Assembly (NCBI GenBank): GCA_015661075.1 | Contig: JACVQJ010000020.1 | Span: 1-44,353 of the forward strand | DNA length: 44,353 bases | Direction of reading: 5' to 3' | From: Parachlamydiales bacterium | GTDB taxonomy: Bacteria > Chlamydiota > Chlamydiia > Chlamydiales > SM23-39 | In this document: piece by piece, positions 27,387 through 35,863 of the stretch | How the letters are laid out: the number at the start of each line of letters is the position of its first letter | Numbering within the stretch: the stretch's first letter is position 1 | Made by a program: the position numbers and the translations under genes | The notes under the pieces: generated by a model | The model's database searches: none | Seen by the model: only the letters and a program-made list of their open reading frames with translations | What the model was told of the DNA's origin: nothing

Positions 27387-29288
27387 ATGGCCAAAAAAGA
27401 AGTGATTGTCGTCGGAGGCGGCCTGGCAGGTTTGGCTGCAGCGCTGCGCCTGTGTGAAAAAGATTGCCACGTCAAACTGGTCTCATTGACTCATGCGCGC
27501 CGCTCGCACTCTGTCTGTGCGCAGGGCGGCATTAATGTCGCCATCAATTTGGCGGGGGAAGACGACTCTCCCCTGATTCACGCCTACGACACGATCAAGG
27601 GGGGCGATTTTCTCGCCAACCAGCCGCCCGTTGTCGAGATGTGCATGGCCGGCCCGGCCATTTTGCGAATGATGGATCGGTTTGGGTGTCTATTCAACCG
27701 CACACCTGATGGCAGCGTCGATTTTCGCCGGTTTGGCGGAACGCTCTATTCGCGCACGGCTTTTTGCGGGGCCACTACGGGGCAGCAATTGCTTTATTCG
27801 CTCGACGAGCAGGTGCGCCGGTTTGAGTCGGGTGGGATGGTCGAGAAATTCGAGCACCATGAATTTTTGCGCCTGGTATTGGATCATGAGGGCCGCGCGC
27901 GCGGTATCGCGATGCACGATCTGTACGATTTGAAGCTGCAAGTTTTGAAAGCCGATGCTGTCGTGATTGCGACCGGCGGATTGGGCGTCATTTATAAAAA
28001 ATCGACGAACTCGACGATTTGTACCGGCGCTGCGAATGGGCGCCTTTATATGCAGGGAATGAAATACGCCAATGGCGAGTTCATCCAGATTCATCCGACG
28101 GCGATCCCCGGCATTGATAAAATGCGGCTGATTTCCGAATCGGTCCGCGGCGAGGGCGGTCGAGTTTGGGTCTTTGGCAACTCCATGAAGCAGATCCAGT
28201 TTCCCGACGGCTCGGTGAGACCCTGCGGCAAGTCAGGAGAGCCGTGGTATTTTCTCGAGGAGATGTACCCCTCGTTCGGCAATCTGGTGCCGCGCGATAT
28301 CGGTGCGCGTGAAGTGCTGAGAGTCTGTGAGTTGGGCCTCGGCATCGATGGTCAAATGCAGGTTTATCTCGACGTCACCCATTTGCCAAAAGAAAAGCAG
28401 CAAAAAATTGAATCCGTACTGGAGATTTATCATAAATTTACAGGTGAAGATCCCCGAAAAAAACCGATGAAGATCTTTCCGGCCGTGCATTATACAATGG
28501 GCGGGGGATGGGTCGACTGGCCGGCCAGCGACGATTCCGACCGCAATGATCGCTATCGCCACATGACGAATATTCCCGGCTGTTTCAACGTCGGCGAATC
28601 CGATTATCAATATCATGGAGCGAACCGGCTCGGTGCGAACGCTCTTTTGGCCTGTATTTTTTCCGGCCTGGTGGCTGGTGTTGAGGTGCCGCGCTATATC
28701 GATTCATTAAATAAACATGCGCTGAATTTGCCGGCATCGATTTTTAACGAGGCATTATCGGCCGAAGAGGCGATGCAAAAAGAACTTTTCAGCCGCCAGG
28801 GAGGGGAAAACATCTTCCAGCTCCACGACGAGCTGTCGGATGGGATGGTGCGCCACGTCACAGTGAAGCGGGATAATGCGAATTTGAAAAAAACGATCGA
28901 GCAGATCAAAGAAATCCGCGAGCGCTATCGACGCATTTCCCTGGATGACAACGGCTCAAATCTCAATCAGACCTATGTGTTCGCCCATCAATTCCAGGCG
29001 ATGCTGGAAGTGGCTTTGGTTATCGCTAAGGGAGCTTTGATGCGCGATGAATTCCGCGGATCGCATTTTAAGCCCGAATTTCCTAAGCGCGATGATGAGC
29101 ATTGGCTTAAGACGACGATCGCATCCTATGATCGCACGCAGGGCGAGCCTGCGATCAGCTATGAAAGCGTCGATTTACGCCACCTCGATCCCACGTTGAG
29201 AGATTATACGAGCGCGAAAAAAGTGAAGCCGCAGCTCAAGAATATTCCTGCGAACATCGAGTCTCCGATGTCAATTACCCCTCCCTAA
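27387..29288 (+). CDS. sdhA: Succinate dehydrogenase flavoprotein subunit
   Basis: It oxidises succinate to fumarate in the TCA cycle using covalently bound FAD. FAD-binding GGGLAGLAA is at the N-terminus, the flavinylated His lies in RSHSVCAQGG, and the substrate/proton-relay Arg region is HGANRLGANAL. At 633 residues it is full length. The last codons (ITPP-stop) are read from the inserted IscB element: TAA falls in the loop of its left-end hairpin. Without the insertion the frame would read PMSIG-stop, overlapping sdhB. Matches CT592. Confidence 0.94.
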   Translation: MAKKEVIVVGGGLAGLAAALRLCEKDCHVKLVSLTHARRSHSVCAQGGINVAINLAGEDDSPLIHAYDTIKGGDFLANQPPVVEMCMAGPAILRMMDRFGCLFNRTPDGSVDFRRFGGTLYSRTAFCGATTGQQLLYSLDEQVRRFESGGMVEKFEHHEFLRLVLDHEGRARGIAMHDLYDLKLQVLKADAVVIATGGLGVIYKKSTNSTICTGAANGRLYMQGMKYANGEFIQIHPTAIPGIDKMRLISESVRGEGGRVWVFGNSMKQIQFPDGSVRPCGKSGEPWYFLEEMYPSFGNLVPRDIGAREVLRVCELGLGIDGQMQVYLDVTHLPKEKQQKIESVLEIYHKFTGEDPRKKPMKIFPAVHYTMGGGWVDWPASDDSDRNDRYRHMTNIPGCFNVGESDYQYHGANRLGANALLACIFSGLVAGVEVPRYIDSLNKHALNLPASIFNEALSAEEAMQKELFSRQGGENIFQLHDELSDGMVRHVTVKRDNANLKKTIEQIKEIRERYRRISLDDNGSNLNQTYVFAHQFQAMLEVALVIAKGALMRDEFRGSHFKPEFPKRDDEHWLKTTIASYDRTQGEPAISYESVDLRHLDPTLRDYTSAKKVKPQLKNIPANIESPMSITPP

Positions 29289-29540
29289 AGGGAGGGGCTT
29301 GAAAGGAAACTAACAAGCCTTGGTTGACCAGGGAAAGCGGTAACCAACCCGCTACGTTGTAACAAGGTTAAAGACCCACTCCGGGATGCTTCCTCAGTCC
29401 CGGACACTGGAAACAGCGGTTGCAGACAACCGATAGGGTAAGGACGAAACGGATCGCTGTGTGATGCCGTGTTACAACATTCCCGAGGGGAGCGAGTCCA
29501 AAAGACTCCGTTACAAGGCCCGTAAGGGCAGTTTTATGAG
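29260..29540 (+). ncRNA. Omega RNA (HEARO) guide RNA of IscB
   Basis: The 260-base gap between the element's left end and iscB is packed with stems: CCGGGA/TCCCGG (29381/29398), CGGTTG/CAACCG, GAGTC/GACTC, and GCCC-GTAA-GGGC just before iscB. A long-range pairing GTTGTAAC (29356-29363) with GTTACAAC (29471-29478) is also present. This matches the structured RNA known to lie upstream of iscB genes. The guide is the sequence next to the left end, here about 29260-29275 in the end of sdhA. The exact 5' and 3' ends are not known. Confidence 0.85.
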
Positions 29541-30895
29541 AGAATTATGGCAGTATTTGTAGTAGACAAACATCATCACCCGTTAATGCCCTGCACTGAA
29601 AAGCGGGCTCGGCTTTTGTTAGAAAGGAGAAAGGCCAGAATTCATTCTATGTATCCATTTACCATTCGACTTGTTAACCGAACTGTCCAGGAAAGTGCAA
29701 AGCAGCCTTTGCGCTGCAAACTCGATCCAGGAAGTCAGGTGACAGGCATTGCTATTGTAAGGGAAGACGGAGTAAAACAAGTCGTCTTGTCTCTCATAGA
29801 ACTATCCCATCGTGGATCTACGATCCGCAATGTTTTGCAATCACGCGCAGGAAAACGAAGGCGCAGACGCTCTCAATTGCGCTATCGAGCTCCTCGCTTC
29901 GAAAACCGAGCCAAACCCTCCGGATGGCTCCCTCCTTCGCTTCTTCATCGAATAGCGACAGTGGTAAGCTGGGTGAACCGAATAAGAAAAAGGGCACCTC
30001 TTACAGGGATCACATGCGAAAGAGTTCGCTTTGACATGCAGAAATTGATTCATCCGGAAATAGATGGTGCCGAGTACCAACAAGGAACTCTTTTTGGGTA
30101 CGAAATCCGGGAATATTTGCTCGAAAAATGGAGCCGCAAATGCGCCTATTGCGATATTCAAAATGTACCTCTCCAGATTGATCATATGGTCCCTAAAAGC
30201 CATGGCGGATCGGATCGAATCGATAACCTCACGTTGGCCTGCGCTTCCTGTAATCAGAAAAAAGGTAGTTTGTCCCTTGAAATGTTTAGCCCTCATCGAG
30301 CAAAAAAACTATCCTCTGCACCCAATCTACACGATGCAGCAGCTGTGAATGCCACCCGTAATGCTCTTTGGAAACAGCTGACAGAATTATCAATCCCTTG
30401 TGAAGCGGGTACGGGAGGACAAACCAAGTACAATCGCAACCGTTTAGGGGTTCCTAAAACTCACGCCTTGGATGCTGCCTGCACTGGAACAGTTTTCCAG
30501 TTACAAAACTGGCTTGTCCCCACCCAACAAATCAAATGCACGGGGAGAGGGTCTTATCAACGAACGCGCTTAGATCGTTTTGGATTCCCCCGTGGATATC
30601 TCCTACAGCAAAAAAAGGTTTGCGGATTTCAAACTGGAGATCAAGTCATAAGCTCTGTTCCTTCTGGCAAGAAGAAAGGAACTTACACAGGCAGAGTTGC
30701 TATCCGCGCCTCTGGCTATTTTAACATACAAACAGCAGAAGGTGTCGTTCAAGGCATCAGCAGTAAAAATTGCCGCCTTGCGCAGCACGCAGATGGTTAT
30801 CACTATTTAGGTAACCTGGGCGCTAATTTTAACTCACAAACAAAGGAGCAGCGCTTACTCCCAGCCCTAAAGGCCCAGGTTTCCGCGCTGTCAAT
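29276..30895 (+). mobile_element. IscB-encoding IS200/IS605-like element, non-autonomous, at the sdhA/sdhB junction
   Basis: TGTCAAT occurs at 29269-29275 and again at 30889-30895. Between them lie a left-end hairpin (CCCCTCCC-TAAA-GGGAGGGG, 29278-29297), an omega RNA region, iscB and a small right-end stem (GCCCTAAAGGC). This fits single-stranded IS200/605 mobility, where the target word stays on the left and a like word closes the right end. No TnpA (Y1) gene is present, so movement would need one in trans. Joining the two flanks gives an sdhA stop overlapping the sdhB ATG as ATGA. The endpoints are inferred from that fit. Confidence 0.8.
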
Positions 30896-30902
30896 AGGAT
30901 GA
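29547..30902 (+). CDS. iscB: RNA-guided nuclease IscB (Cas9 ancestor family)
   Basis: A 451-residue, apparently intact IscB. The N-terminal PLMP domain has HPLMPC at residues 11-16. RuvC-I has Asp60 in CKLDPGS, an Arg-rich bridge helix follows (about 100-121), RuvC-II has Glu158 in CERVRFD, and the HNH domain (199-240) has CAYC, IDHMVPKS (Asp212, His213) and CASCNQKKG. RuvC-III is THALDA with His306 and Asp309. The C-terminal region (about 320-451), with GRGSYQRTRLDRFGFPRGY, is the target-adjacent-motif-interacting part. IscB cuts DNA chosen by its omega RNA guide. Its TGA overlaps the sdhB ATG. Confidence 0.95.
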   Translation: MAVFVVDKHHHPLMPCTEKRARLLLERRKARIHSMYPFTIRLVNRTVQESAKQPLRCKLDPGSQVTGIAIVREDGVKQVVLSLIELSHRGSTIRNVLQSRAGKRRRRRSQLRYRAPRFENRAKPSGWLPPSLLHRIATVVSWVNRIRKRAPLTGITCERVRFDMQKLIHPEIDGAEYQQGTLFGYEIREYLLEKWSRKCAYCDIQNVPLQIDHMVPKSHGGSDRIDNLTLACASCNQKKGSLSLEMFSPHRAKKLSSAPNLHDAAAVNATRNALWKQLTELSIPCEAGTGGQTKYNRNRLGVPKTHALDAACTGTVFQLQNWLVPTQQIKCTGRGSYQRTRLDRFGFPRGYLLQQKKVCGFQTGDQVISSVPSGKKKGTYTGRVAIRASGYFNIQTAEGVVQGISSKNCRLAQHADGYHYLGNLGANFNSQTKEQRLLPALKAQVSALSIG

Positions 30903-31663
30903 ATAATAAGTACATATTACGCATCTTTCGCGGCTGTCCGGGTTGTCAGTATTGGGAAGAGTTCGAACTGGAATATAATCCAGACGCCAATGTCATTTCC
31001 GCATTGATGGAAATTCAGAAAAATCCCGTCAATCGCCTGGGTTTGAAAACAACGCCGGTGGCGTGGGAACAGGGTTGCCTGGAAGAGGTATGCGGTTCCT
31101 GTTCCATGCTGGTCAATGGCGTACCGCGTCAGGCCTGTACGGCTCTGATCCGAGATTATACTCATGGTGGAACGGGAACGATCACACTGGCTCCGTTGAC
31201 AAAATTCCGTCTGATTCGCGATTTGCAGGTTGATCGGACGAGCATGTTCGAGGCTTTGAAAAAAGTGCGCGCCTGGATTTCAGCGAGTAGCGGGGATAGC
31301 AAAGAGTTTGGCGTGAAAGTCAGCCCTGAGCTGCAGGAGTCGCTCTATCCCCTCGCCACGTGCATGACCTGTGGATGCTGTAGTGAGAGCTGTCCCCAGG
31401 TGAGCGAAAAATCCAGTTTTATGGGTCCCGCCGCGATGTCGCAAGTGCGGCTTTTCAATTCCAATCCATCTGGTGAAATTGAAAAATCGGTGCGGCTGCG
31501 GTCCGTGTTAGGAGAAGATGGGATTGCTGCATGCGGAAATGCGCAAAACTGCGCGCGCGTCTGTCCTAAGAAAATACCCCTGATCGAATCCATTCCGTTT
31601 GTGAACCGCGAGGCGACGAAGCAGGCCTTAAAGGATTTCTTCTCATTACCTGACACGAAATAA
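30899..31663 (+). CDS. sdhB: Succinate dehydrogenase iron-sulfur subunit
   Basis: It carries electrons from the flavoprotein to quinone. The [2Fe-2S] site is GCLEEVCGSCSM with a later QAC, and the two other clusters are held by CMTCGCCSESCP and CGNAQNCARVCPKK. Length is 254 residues. The ATG at 30899 overlaps the iscB stop and, in the reconstructed ancestral site, the sdhA stop. Its expression in the present arrangement must pass through or re-start after the IscB element. Matches CT591. Confidence 0.93.
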   Translation: MNNKYILRIFRGCPGCQYWEEFELEYNPDANVISALMEIQKNPVNRLGLKTTPVAWEQGCLEEVCGSCSMLVNGVPRQACTALIRDYTHGGTGTITLAPLTKFRLIRDLQVDRTSMFEALKKVRAWISASSGDSKEFGVKVSPELQESLYPLATCMTCGCCSESCPQVSEKSSFMGPAAMSQVRLFNSNPSGEIEKSVRLRSVLGEDGIAACGNAQNCARVCPKKIPLIESIPFVNREATKQALKDFFSLPDTK

Positions 31664-31668
31664 CCTTT

Positions 31669-31697
31669 TTGGAAAAATCGAATTCGGTCACAATCTA
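31669..31697 (+). promoter_or_regulatory. Putative promoter of the structured RNA candidate
   Basis: TTGGAA (31669-31674) and AATCTA (31692-31697) are spaced 17 bases apart and would start transcription at about 31703, close to where the predicted RNA stem begins. The -10 is a weak match. Confidence 0.3.
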
Positions 31698-31699
31698 TC

Positions 31700-31872
31700 A
31701 ACTCTGCTGTTAGGGACACTCTGGATATCAGATGCCCTTCAACTACATTGATGCTTGATGAGAATCTCGACGCTAATCCATGGCCTCTGTGCCCGCATTA
31801 GGAAGAGGTTCAACGTGAATAAACACGGTTGACCGAGCATGGTTCAGACCCCTTTCGGCGGAGTTTCTTTGG
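31700..31872 (+). ncRNA. Candidate structured RNA, possibly 6S-like
   Basis: A gene-free stretch after sdhB folds by eye into a closed rod. AACTCTGCTG (31700-31709) pairs with CGGCGGAGTT (31856-31865) over ten pairs including two G-U. Next come AGGG with CCCT, then TCTG with CAGA, around a large bubble. An inner hairpin forms from GGTTCAACGTG and CACGGTTGACC. A T-rich tail follows. Length (about 165-170) and shape resemble 6S RNA, but sequence identity is not established. It could also be another chlamydial RNA. Confidence 0.35.
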
Positions 31873-31914
31873 TTTTTATCTTTTAGTAACCATTAGTAAT
31901 AGAAATTGTTTTAA

Positions 31915-32289
31915 ATGTTTAATGTATGTAGTGTTTGTGATATAATTGTAATTAATGCACAAAACAACTGGGTTGTTGTGGCTGATTTTTTAGGTGGATT
32001 AATTTCTAATTCTAATGAGGGGTATGTGGCGGATTTGACCCCTGACCAAAAACAAGAAATGAAGACAGGGTTCTTAAATCATCATCGGGTGACGATCATG
32101 CAAACTGTGGGTCTGGTTGCTTTGGTATTGGCAGGCGGTTGGCTGTTTCCTGGTGCGGCTCTTCTCGTGCTCGGTGCAGCCGTAGTAGGAACAATCGGCG
32201 GATGCGAAACATGTGCTTTGATCGATTGGTACAAAACGCATTGTTACCATGTGCTTATACCGCCGGATCAAAATCTAGGTTTCTTCTAA
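31915..32289 (+). CDS. Small hypothetical membrane protein (124 aa)
   Basis: The middle holds two hydrophobic stretches (QTVGLVALVLAGGW and GAALLVLGAAVVGTI) separated by a short turn. It has several Cys residues and a hydrophilic N-terminal part. No family is recognised. No good ribosome site precedes the ATG at 31915, so the start could be internal, for instance at MKTGFLN near 32059. It stands alone between the RNA candidate and the convergent lplA. The closely paired hydrophobic segments recall Inc proteins, an inference only. Confidence 0.45.
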   Translation: MFNVCSVCDIIVINAQNNWVVVADFLGGLISNSNEGYVADLTPDQKQEMKTGFLNHHRVTIMQTVGLVALVLAGGWLFPGAALLVLGAAVVGTIGGCETCALIDWYKTHCYHVLIPPDQNLGFF

Positions 32290-32307
32290 TCTCGACGTTG
32301 TACATTT

Positions 32308-33027
32308 TTAATGATTTGATGAATCGATCCAGCGTGTGGCTTTGCGGTGTTCTTGTTGACGGATGGCAGTGAGATCTTCCCATGCAACTATCCGAATGTC
32401 AAACCGCTTTACAAGCTCTTTCTTTAACCCATCGATGAGCGTCTCGAGTGTTGGGGCGTATTTTTTCAGACGGCATAAAAAATCGGCATGCGGACGGCTG
32501 CGTCGGTAGCCTGGCTGTTTTTCCGGAAGGAGCAAATAGTCCATGTTCTCGTTGGTATAGTCCCACAGGAATGAGGTGTGGTGGAGCCAGCGGTCTTTGC
32601 GAATATACTGCGCATTTCCACCGCATTTGAAGTCATCAATCACATAGTCATTTCCTTTCAGTCCGAATCCTTCGATGTTCCACGCATTTTGATAGAGTTG
32701 CGAGGTCCAGCGCATGATCGGCTCAGGGAAAGGGTGGATGTCGATATCGCTTTTCGTAAAAATCAATGTGATGAAGAGTGTGTTTTCGTCGACAATGATG
32801 GTCCCTCCACCGCTATATCGCTGGATGATGGGGATGCTATCCTGCTCTGCGCGGTTCACATCGATCAATGAGGATGGGATGCCGGAGATGCCCATCACGA
32901 TGGCCCGGGGCGAGCCGCGGTTGATGATGCAATAATTCTTCCCATCTGCACGGAGCAGCGCTTCTTCGATTTGAAGCTGCTCGAAAATCGGCAGCGGGGT
33001 CAGGTCGATCAGGTGCAGAGTTTTCAT
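32308..33027 (-). CDS. lplA: Lipoate-protein ligase A family protein
   Basis: It attaches lipoate (or octanoate) to E2 and H-protein lipoyl domains. The BPL/LplA/LipB fold is indicated by RYSGGGTIIVDENTLF, and by a Lys-containing DDFKCGGNAQ stretch. At 239 residues it lacks the small C-terminal domain of E. coli LplA, as in other short forms. Its ATG overlaps the stop of the upstream 110-residue gene by four bases, so they are coupled. It matches CT499 next to mnmG (CT498), though here two genes and a repeat lie between. Confidence 0.85.
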   Translation of the reverse strand: MKTLHLIDLTPLPIFEQLQIEEALLRADGKNYCIINRGSPRAIVMGISGIPSSLIDVNRAEQDSIPIIQRYSGGGTIIVDENTLFITLIFTKSDIDIHPFPEPIMRWTSQLYQNAWNIEGFGLKGNDYVIDDFKCGGNAQYIRKDRWLHHTSFLWDYTNENMDYLLLPEKQPGYRRSRPHADFLCRLKKYAPTLETLIDGLKKELVKRFDIRIVAWEDLTAIRQQEHRKATRWIDSSNH

Positions 33028-33356
33028 GAATAGAAGAGGTCGGCTACGTCCTCTACGGACACAAACTGGTTTTTTACGCCTTGTGTCGAAGCGATACGAA
33101 ATAGCAAAAGGGTTCCGTTTGGCATCGGAGTAATATCAGCAATATTGGACAAAATTTGTCCGCTGTAGGTGCGAGCTGATATTTTCAGAGTTGGTTTTTC
33201 TCGCTTGAGCAGCTCATATGCTTTGATGATATCTTCGGATCTGGCTTTGGCTTCGATGATGAGCGTGCTGCGATAGCCTGACTGAATCTGTGCCGGCGCT
33301 GTCGTTTCTTGCGCTACGAGCGCGAATGGCAAAAAGAGTAAGAAAAGGGCTTTCAT
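33024..33356 (-). CDS. Small exported protein (110 aa), coupled to lplA
   Basis: Residues 1-15 form a signal peptide (MKALFLLFLPFALVA). The mature part is about 95 residues, polar and probably a mixed alpha/beta fold (STLIIEAKARSEDIIKAYELL). No family is recognised. The stop overlaps the lplA start (ATGA). A repeat element of 140 bp lies just upstream and separates it from the CheY-like gene; the promoter may lie in or near that repeat. Confidence 0.6.
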   Translation of the reverse strand: MKALFLLFLPFALVAQETTAPAQIQSGYRSTLIIEAKARSEDIIKAYELLKREKPTLKISARTYSGQILSNIADITPMPNGTLLLFRIASTQGVKNQFVSVEDVADLFYS

Positions 33357-33375
33357 GGGGTTTCCTTCTTGTTTT

Positions 33376-33515
33376 TGAACGCACTTCTTGCCTAGAGTCC
33401 CACCCCTTCAGGGGTGGGTCCAGGCAAGATATTTTATTTGTGCGGTAAGCGGCTTTAGCCGCACCGCAACCTTAAGAGGAAGAAGAATCTCCTTCTTTCA
33501 AGGAGGAGTTCTTCA
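33376..33515 (-). repeat. Three-hairpin repeat, copy A (140 bp)
   Basis: On the minus strand it shows, in order, a hairpin from AACTCCTCCTT, a middle hairpin GTGCGGC-TAAA-GCCGC, and an outer CTTGCC...GGCAAG hairpin with inner CCCACCCC/GGGGTGGG, ending GTGCGTTCA. It is nearly the same sequence as copies B and C. Its left part lies within the 3' end of the CheY-like gene. Confidence 0.88.
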
Positions 33516-33963
33516 AATGATCTTCCGCCGGTGGACGGGCGATCCGCTTGATGTTGGAGGAAAGATCGCTGGTTTTTGTTCGGGATTGGGCTGTTTTTTG
33601 GGCGGCTGCGATGCGCATATTCAGCTCTTCAATGGCGAGTTGGTCACCCAGAAAATCGGTGATGCCGGCATTCATGGCCTCTTTGCGAAATGATTTTTTT
33701 AGCCGTCCGGTAATGAGCAGGATTGGCGTCGTCATGTTGATCCTGCGCAGATCGCTCGATAGGTTTAATGGATCGCACTCTTCCAGATGCGAGTCCAAAA
33801 TGATGAAATCCAGGCCAATGGTTTGAACGGCTTCGATTGCGGACGATCGATCGGCGGATTCGATGATATAAAACTGATTTTCGAGATTTCTTTTGATCCA
33901 GTGACGAATGGACGGATTGTCTGAGATCACCAACAAGGTCGGCCGATTTAGTTTTTCGCTCAT
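33472..33963 (-). CDS. CheY-like single-domain receiver, atypical
   Basis: A 163-residue receiver with no output domain. The phosphoacceptor position appears as [10 protein letters not shown], and LLITGR holds the Thr. The usual conserved Lys before the last helix is not present: the KPF site reads GDQ. The N-terminal acidic pair is SD rather than DD. It may be a pseudo-receiver. I chose the ATG at 33963 because it overlaps the mnmG stop (ATGA); upstream residues belong to mnmG. The last 14 residues (from LKNSSLKE on) are encoded by repeat copy A, so the natural C-terminus was probably different. Confidence 0.72.
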   Translation of the reverse strand: MSEKLNRPTLLVISDNPSIRHWIKRNLENQFYIIESADRSSAIEAVQTIGLDFIILDSHLEECDPLNLSSDLRRINMTTPILLITGRLKKSFRKEAMNAGITDFLGDQLAIEELNMRIAAAQKTAQSRTKTSDLSSNIKRIARPPAEDHLKNSSLKEGDSSSS

Positions 33964-35804
33964 TTTTCTATCTTTGAGCCAAATGATTTTTTTTGCAATG
34001 CGATCATGATAATCGATATATCTGCCGGCGAAATCCCGCAAATTCGCGACGCAATGCCTAGATTTTGGGGCGAAACGCGCTCAAAACGAATCTTCGCTTC
34101 TGTTCTCAGTCCCACAACGCGGCCATAATCGAAATGATCCGGAATGCGAATGGCATCAAGATTTTCGAGCTTTTTGATCTCTTTTTCCTGCCTTTCGATA
34201 TAACCGGCGTATTTCAGATGCATTTCAATTTGTTCATTGAGATCCGGTCCATGATCGATGACGAGATCGGGAAATTGCTCAAGTGCATCGCGGTAGCTCC
34301 AATCAGGGCGGCGAATGATCTGGGCAATCGGGCAGGTTTTTCCATCGACCGCTTTAAAATGGCGCATCAGTCGGGCGATCTCTTCTAAAATCGTTTTTTG
34401 TTTTTGGGTCGTTTGATCGTACTGCGCCTGCGTTACGAGGCCGAGTTCGAACGCCAGGGGGCGCAATCGCAAATCGGCATTATCCTGGCGCAACAGCAGC
34501 CGGTGCTCGGCCCGGCTCGTAAACATCCGATAAGGCTCATCGAGCTCAAAGCGGATCAGATCGTCAATCATCACGCCGATATAACTCGTGCTTCGCTTCA
34601 ATATAAAGGGCGAGCGGCCGAGGGCCAGGCAGGCGGCATTGATCCCCGCGATCAATCCTTGCGCAGCGGCTTCTTCATAGCCCGTGGTTCCGTTGATCTG
34701 GCCGGCGAAAAATAGTCCGGCCACGCGCCTAGTTTCCAGAGTCAGAGTAATCTGATTGCTTTTGACATAGTCGTATTCGATGGCGTAGGCGGGGCGGATA
34801 ATTTCAGCCATTTCAAGGCCGACGATGCTATGGACCATGTCGAGCTGGACGTCGAACGGAAGCGATGACGAAATGCCATTGACGTAGATCTCTTCGGTGG
34901 TTAGGCCTTCCGGCTCAAGAAAAATCTGGTGGCGGTCCTTGTCGGCAAAGCGCACGATTTTATCTTCGATCGAGGGGCAATAGCGCGGGCCAACGCCCTG
35001 GATGAGGCCGCCATACAGCGGCGAGCGGTGCAGATTCTGGCGGATGATTTCTTTGGTTCTCTCAGTCGTATAAGTGATGTAGCAAGAGACTCGGTCCATG
35101 CGCTTTTCCGGCGCGTCGAAAGAGAAAGAGACGCCTTCATCGCCTTTTTGCTCTTCGCATTGGGCGAGATCGATGCTGCGGCGGTGGATGCGAGGGGGCG
35201 TGCCGGTCTTGAGTCTACCCAGATCAAATCCCAGACTCGTTAGATTCGGCGATAGTCCGGCGGAGGCCATATCGCCGCCTCGGCCCCCCTCGAAATGGGT
35301 CGATCCGATATGCATCAGACCCCGCATGAACGTGCCCGAAGAGATCACTACCGTTTTGCCGGAAAAAGCGATGCCTTCGCGGGTCAAGACGCCCGCAACA
35401 CGGCCATTGTCAACGATGAGGGACTCGACAGTGCCTTGTTTGATATCCAGATTAACGGTTAGCTCGAGGCAGCGCTTCATCTCAGCGGAATAGGCTGCCT
35501 TGTCGGCCTGGGAGCGGGGAGAGCGGACGGCGGGGCCTTTTGAGGCATTGAGCATGCGGAATTGGATGCTGGTCCGGTCGGCCACTTTGCCCATCAGGCC
35601 GCCTAAAGCATCGATTTCTCGGACGATATGCCCTTTTGCCGTCCCCCCGATCGAGGGGTTGCAGCTCATCTTGGCGATCGTATCGGGATTCATCGTGAGC
35701 AAAAGCGTGCGTGCGCCCATTTTGGCAGCAGCATGGGCCGCTTCGCAGCCGGCATGGCCAGCTCCTACGACAATGACATCATAAAACTCAGGATATTTCC
35801 ACAT
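33960..35804 (-). CDS. mnmG: tRNA uridine-5-carboxymethylaminomethyl modification enzyme MnmG (GidA)
   Basis: With MnmE this FAD protein makes the cmnm5/mnm5 group on wobble U34 of certain tRNAs. The FAD motif [12 protein letters not shown] is at the N-terminus, the [17 protein letters not shown] signature follows, and Cys-containing family motifs lie further on. I chose ATG at 35804 ([10 protein letters not shown]), matching chlamydial GidA starts; the longer frame begins at TTG inside a terminator-like hairpin. Length is 614 residues. Its TGA overlaps the ATG of the CheY-like gene. Matches CT498. Confidence 0.93.
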   Translation of the reverse strand: MWKYPEFYDVIVVGAGHAGCEAAHAAAKMGARTLLLTMNPDTIAKMSCNPSIGGTAKGHIVREIDALGGLMGKVADRTSIQFRMLNASKGPAVRSPRSQADKAAYSAEMKRCLELTVNLDIKQGTVESLIVDNGRVAGVLTREGIAFSGKTVVISSGTFMRGLMHIGSTHFEGGRGGDMASAGLSPNLTSLGFDLGRLKTGTPPRIHRRSIDLAQCEEQKGDEGVSFSFDAPEKRMDRVSCYITYTTERTKEIIRQNLHRSPLYGGLIQGVGPRYCPSIEDKIVRFADKDRHQIFLEPEGLTTEEIYVNGISSSLPFDVQLDMVHSIVGLEMAEIIRPAYAIEYDYVKSNQITLTLETRRVAGLFFAGQINGTTGYEEAAAQGLIAGINAACLALGRSPFILKRSTSYIGVMIDDLIRFELDEPYRMFTSRAEHRLLLRQDNADLRLRPLAFELGLVTQAQYDQTTQKQKTILEEIARLMRHFKAVDGKTCPIAQIIRRPDWSYRDALEQFPDLVIDHGPDLNEQIEMHLKYAGYIERQEKEIKKLENLDAIRIPDHFDYGRVVGLRTEAKIRFERVSPQNLGIASRICGISPADISIIMIALQKKSFGSKIEK

Positions 35805-35810
35805 GGGCAA

Positions 35811-35857
35811 GAAAAAACCTCTATTTTTCAAATCAATTCTTAAAAAATAGAGGGGTT
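35811..35857 (-). terminator. Intrinsic terminator just before the mnmG start
   Basis: On the minus strand CCTCTATTTTT pairs with AAAAATAGAGG around a 14-base loop and is followed by TTTTTT. It would end transcription of the small basic protein gene. The mnmG ATG lies only seven bases beyond the T-run. Confidence 0.7.
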
Positions 35858-35863
35858 AAAACG

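Noticed and set aside
29276..30902. CRISPR-Cas9 system
   Set aside because: The nuclease is only 451 residues with a PLMP domain, and no repeat-spacer array or cas1/cas2 is present; it is IscB.
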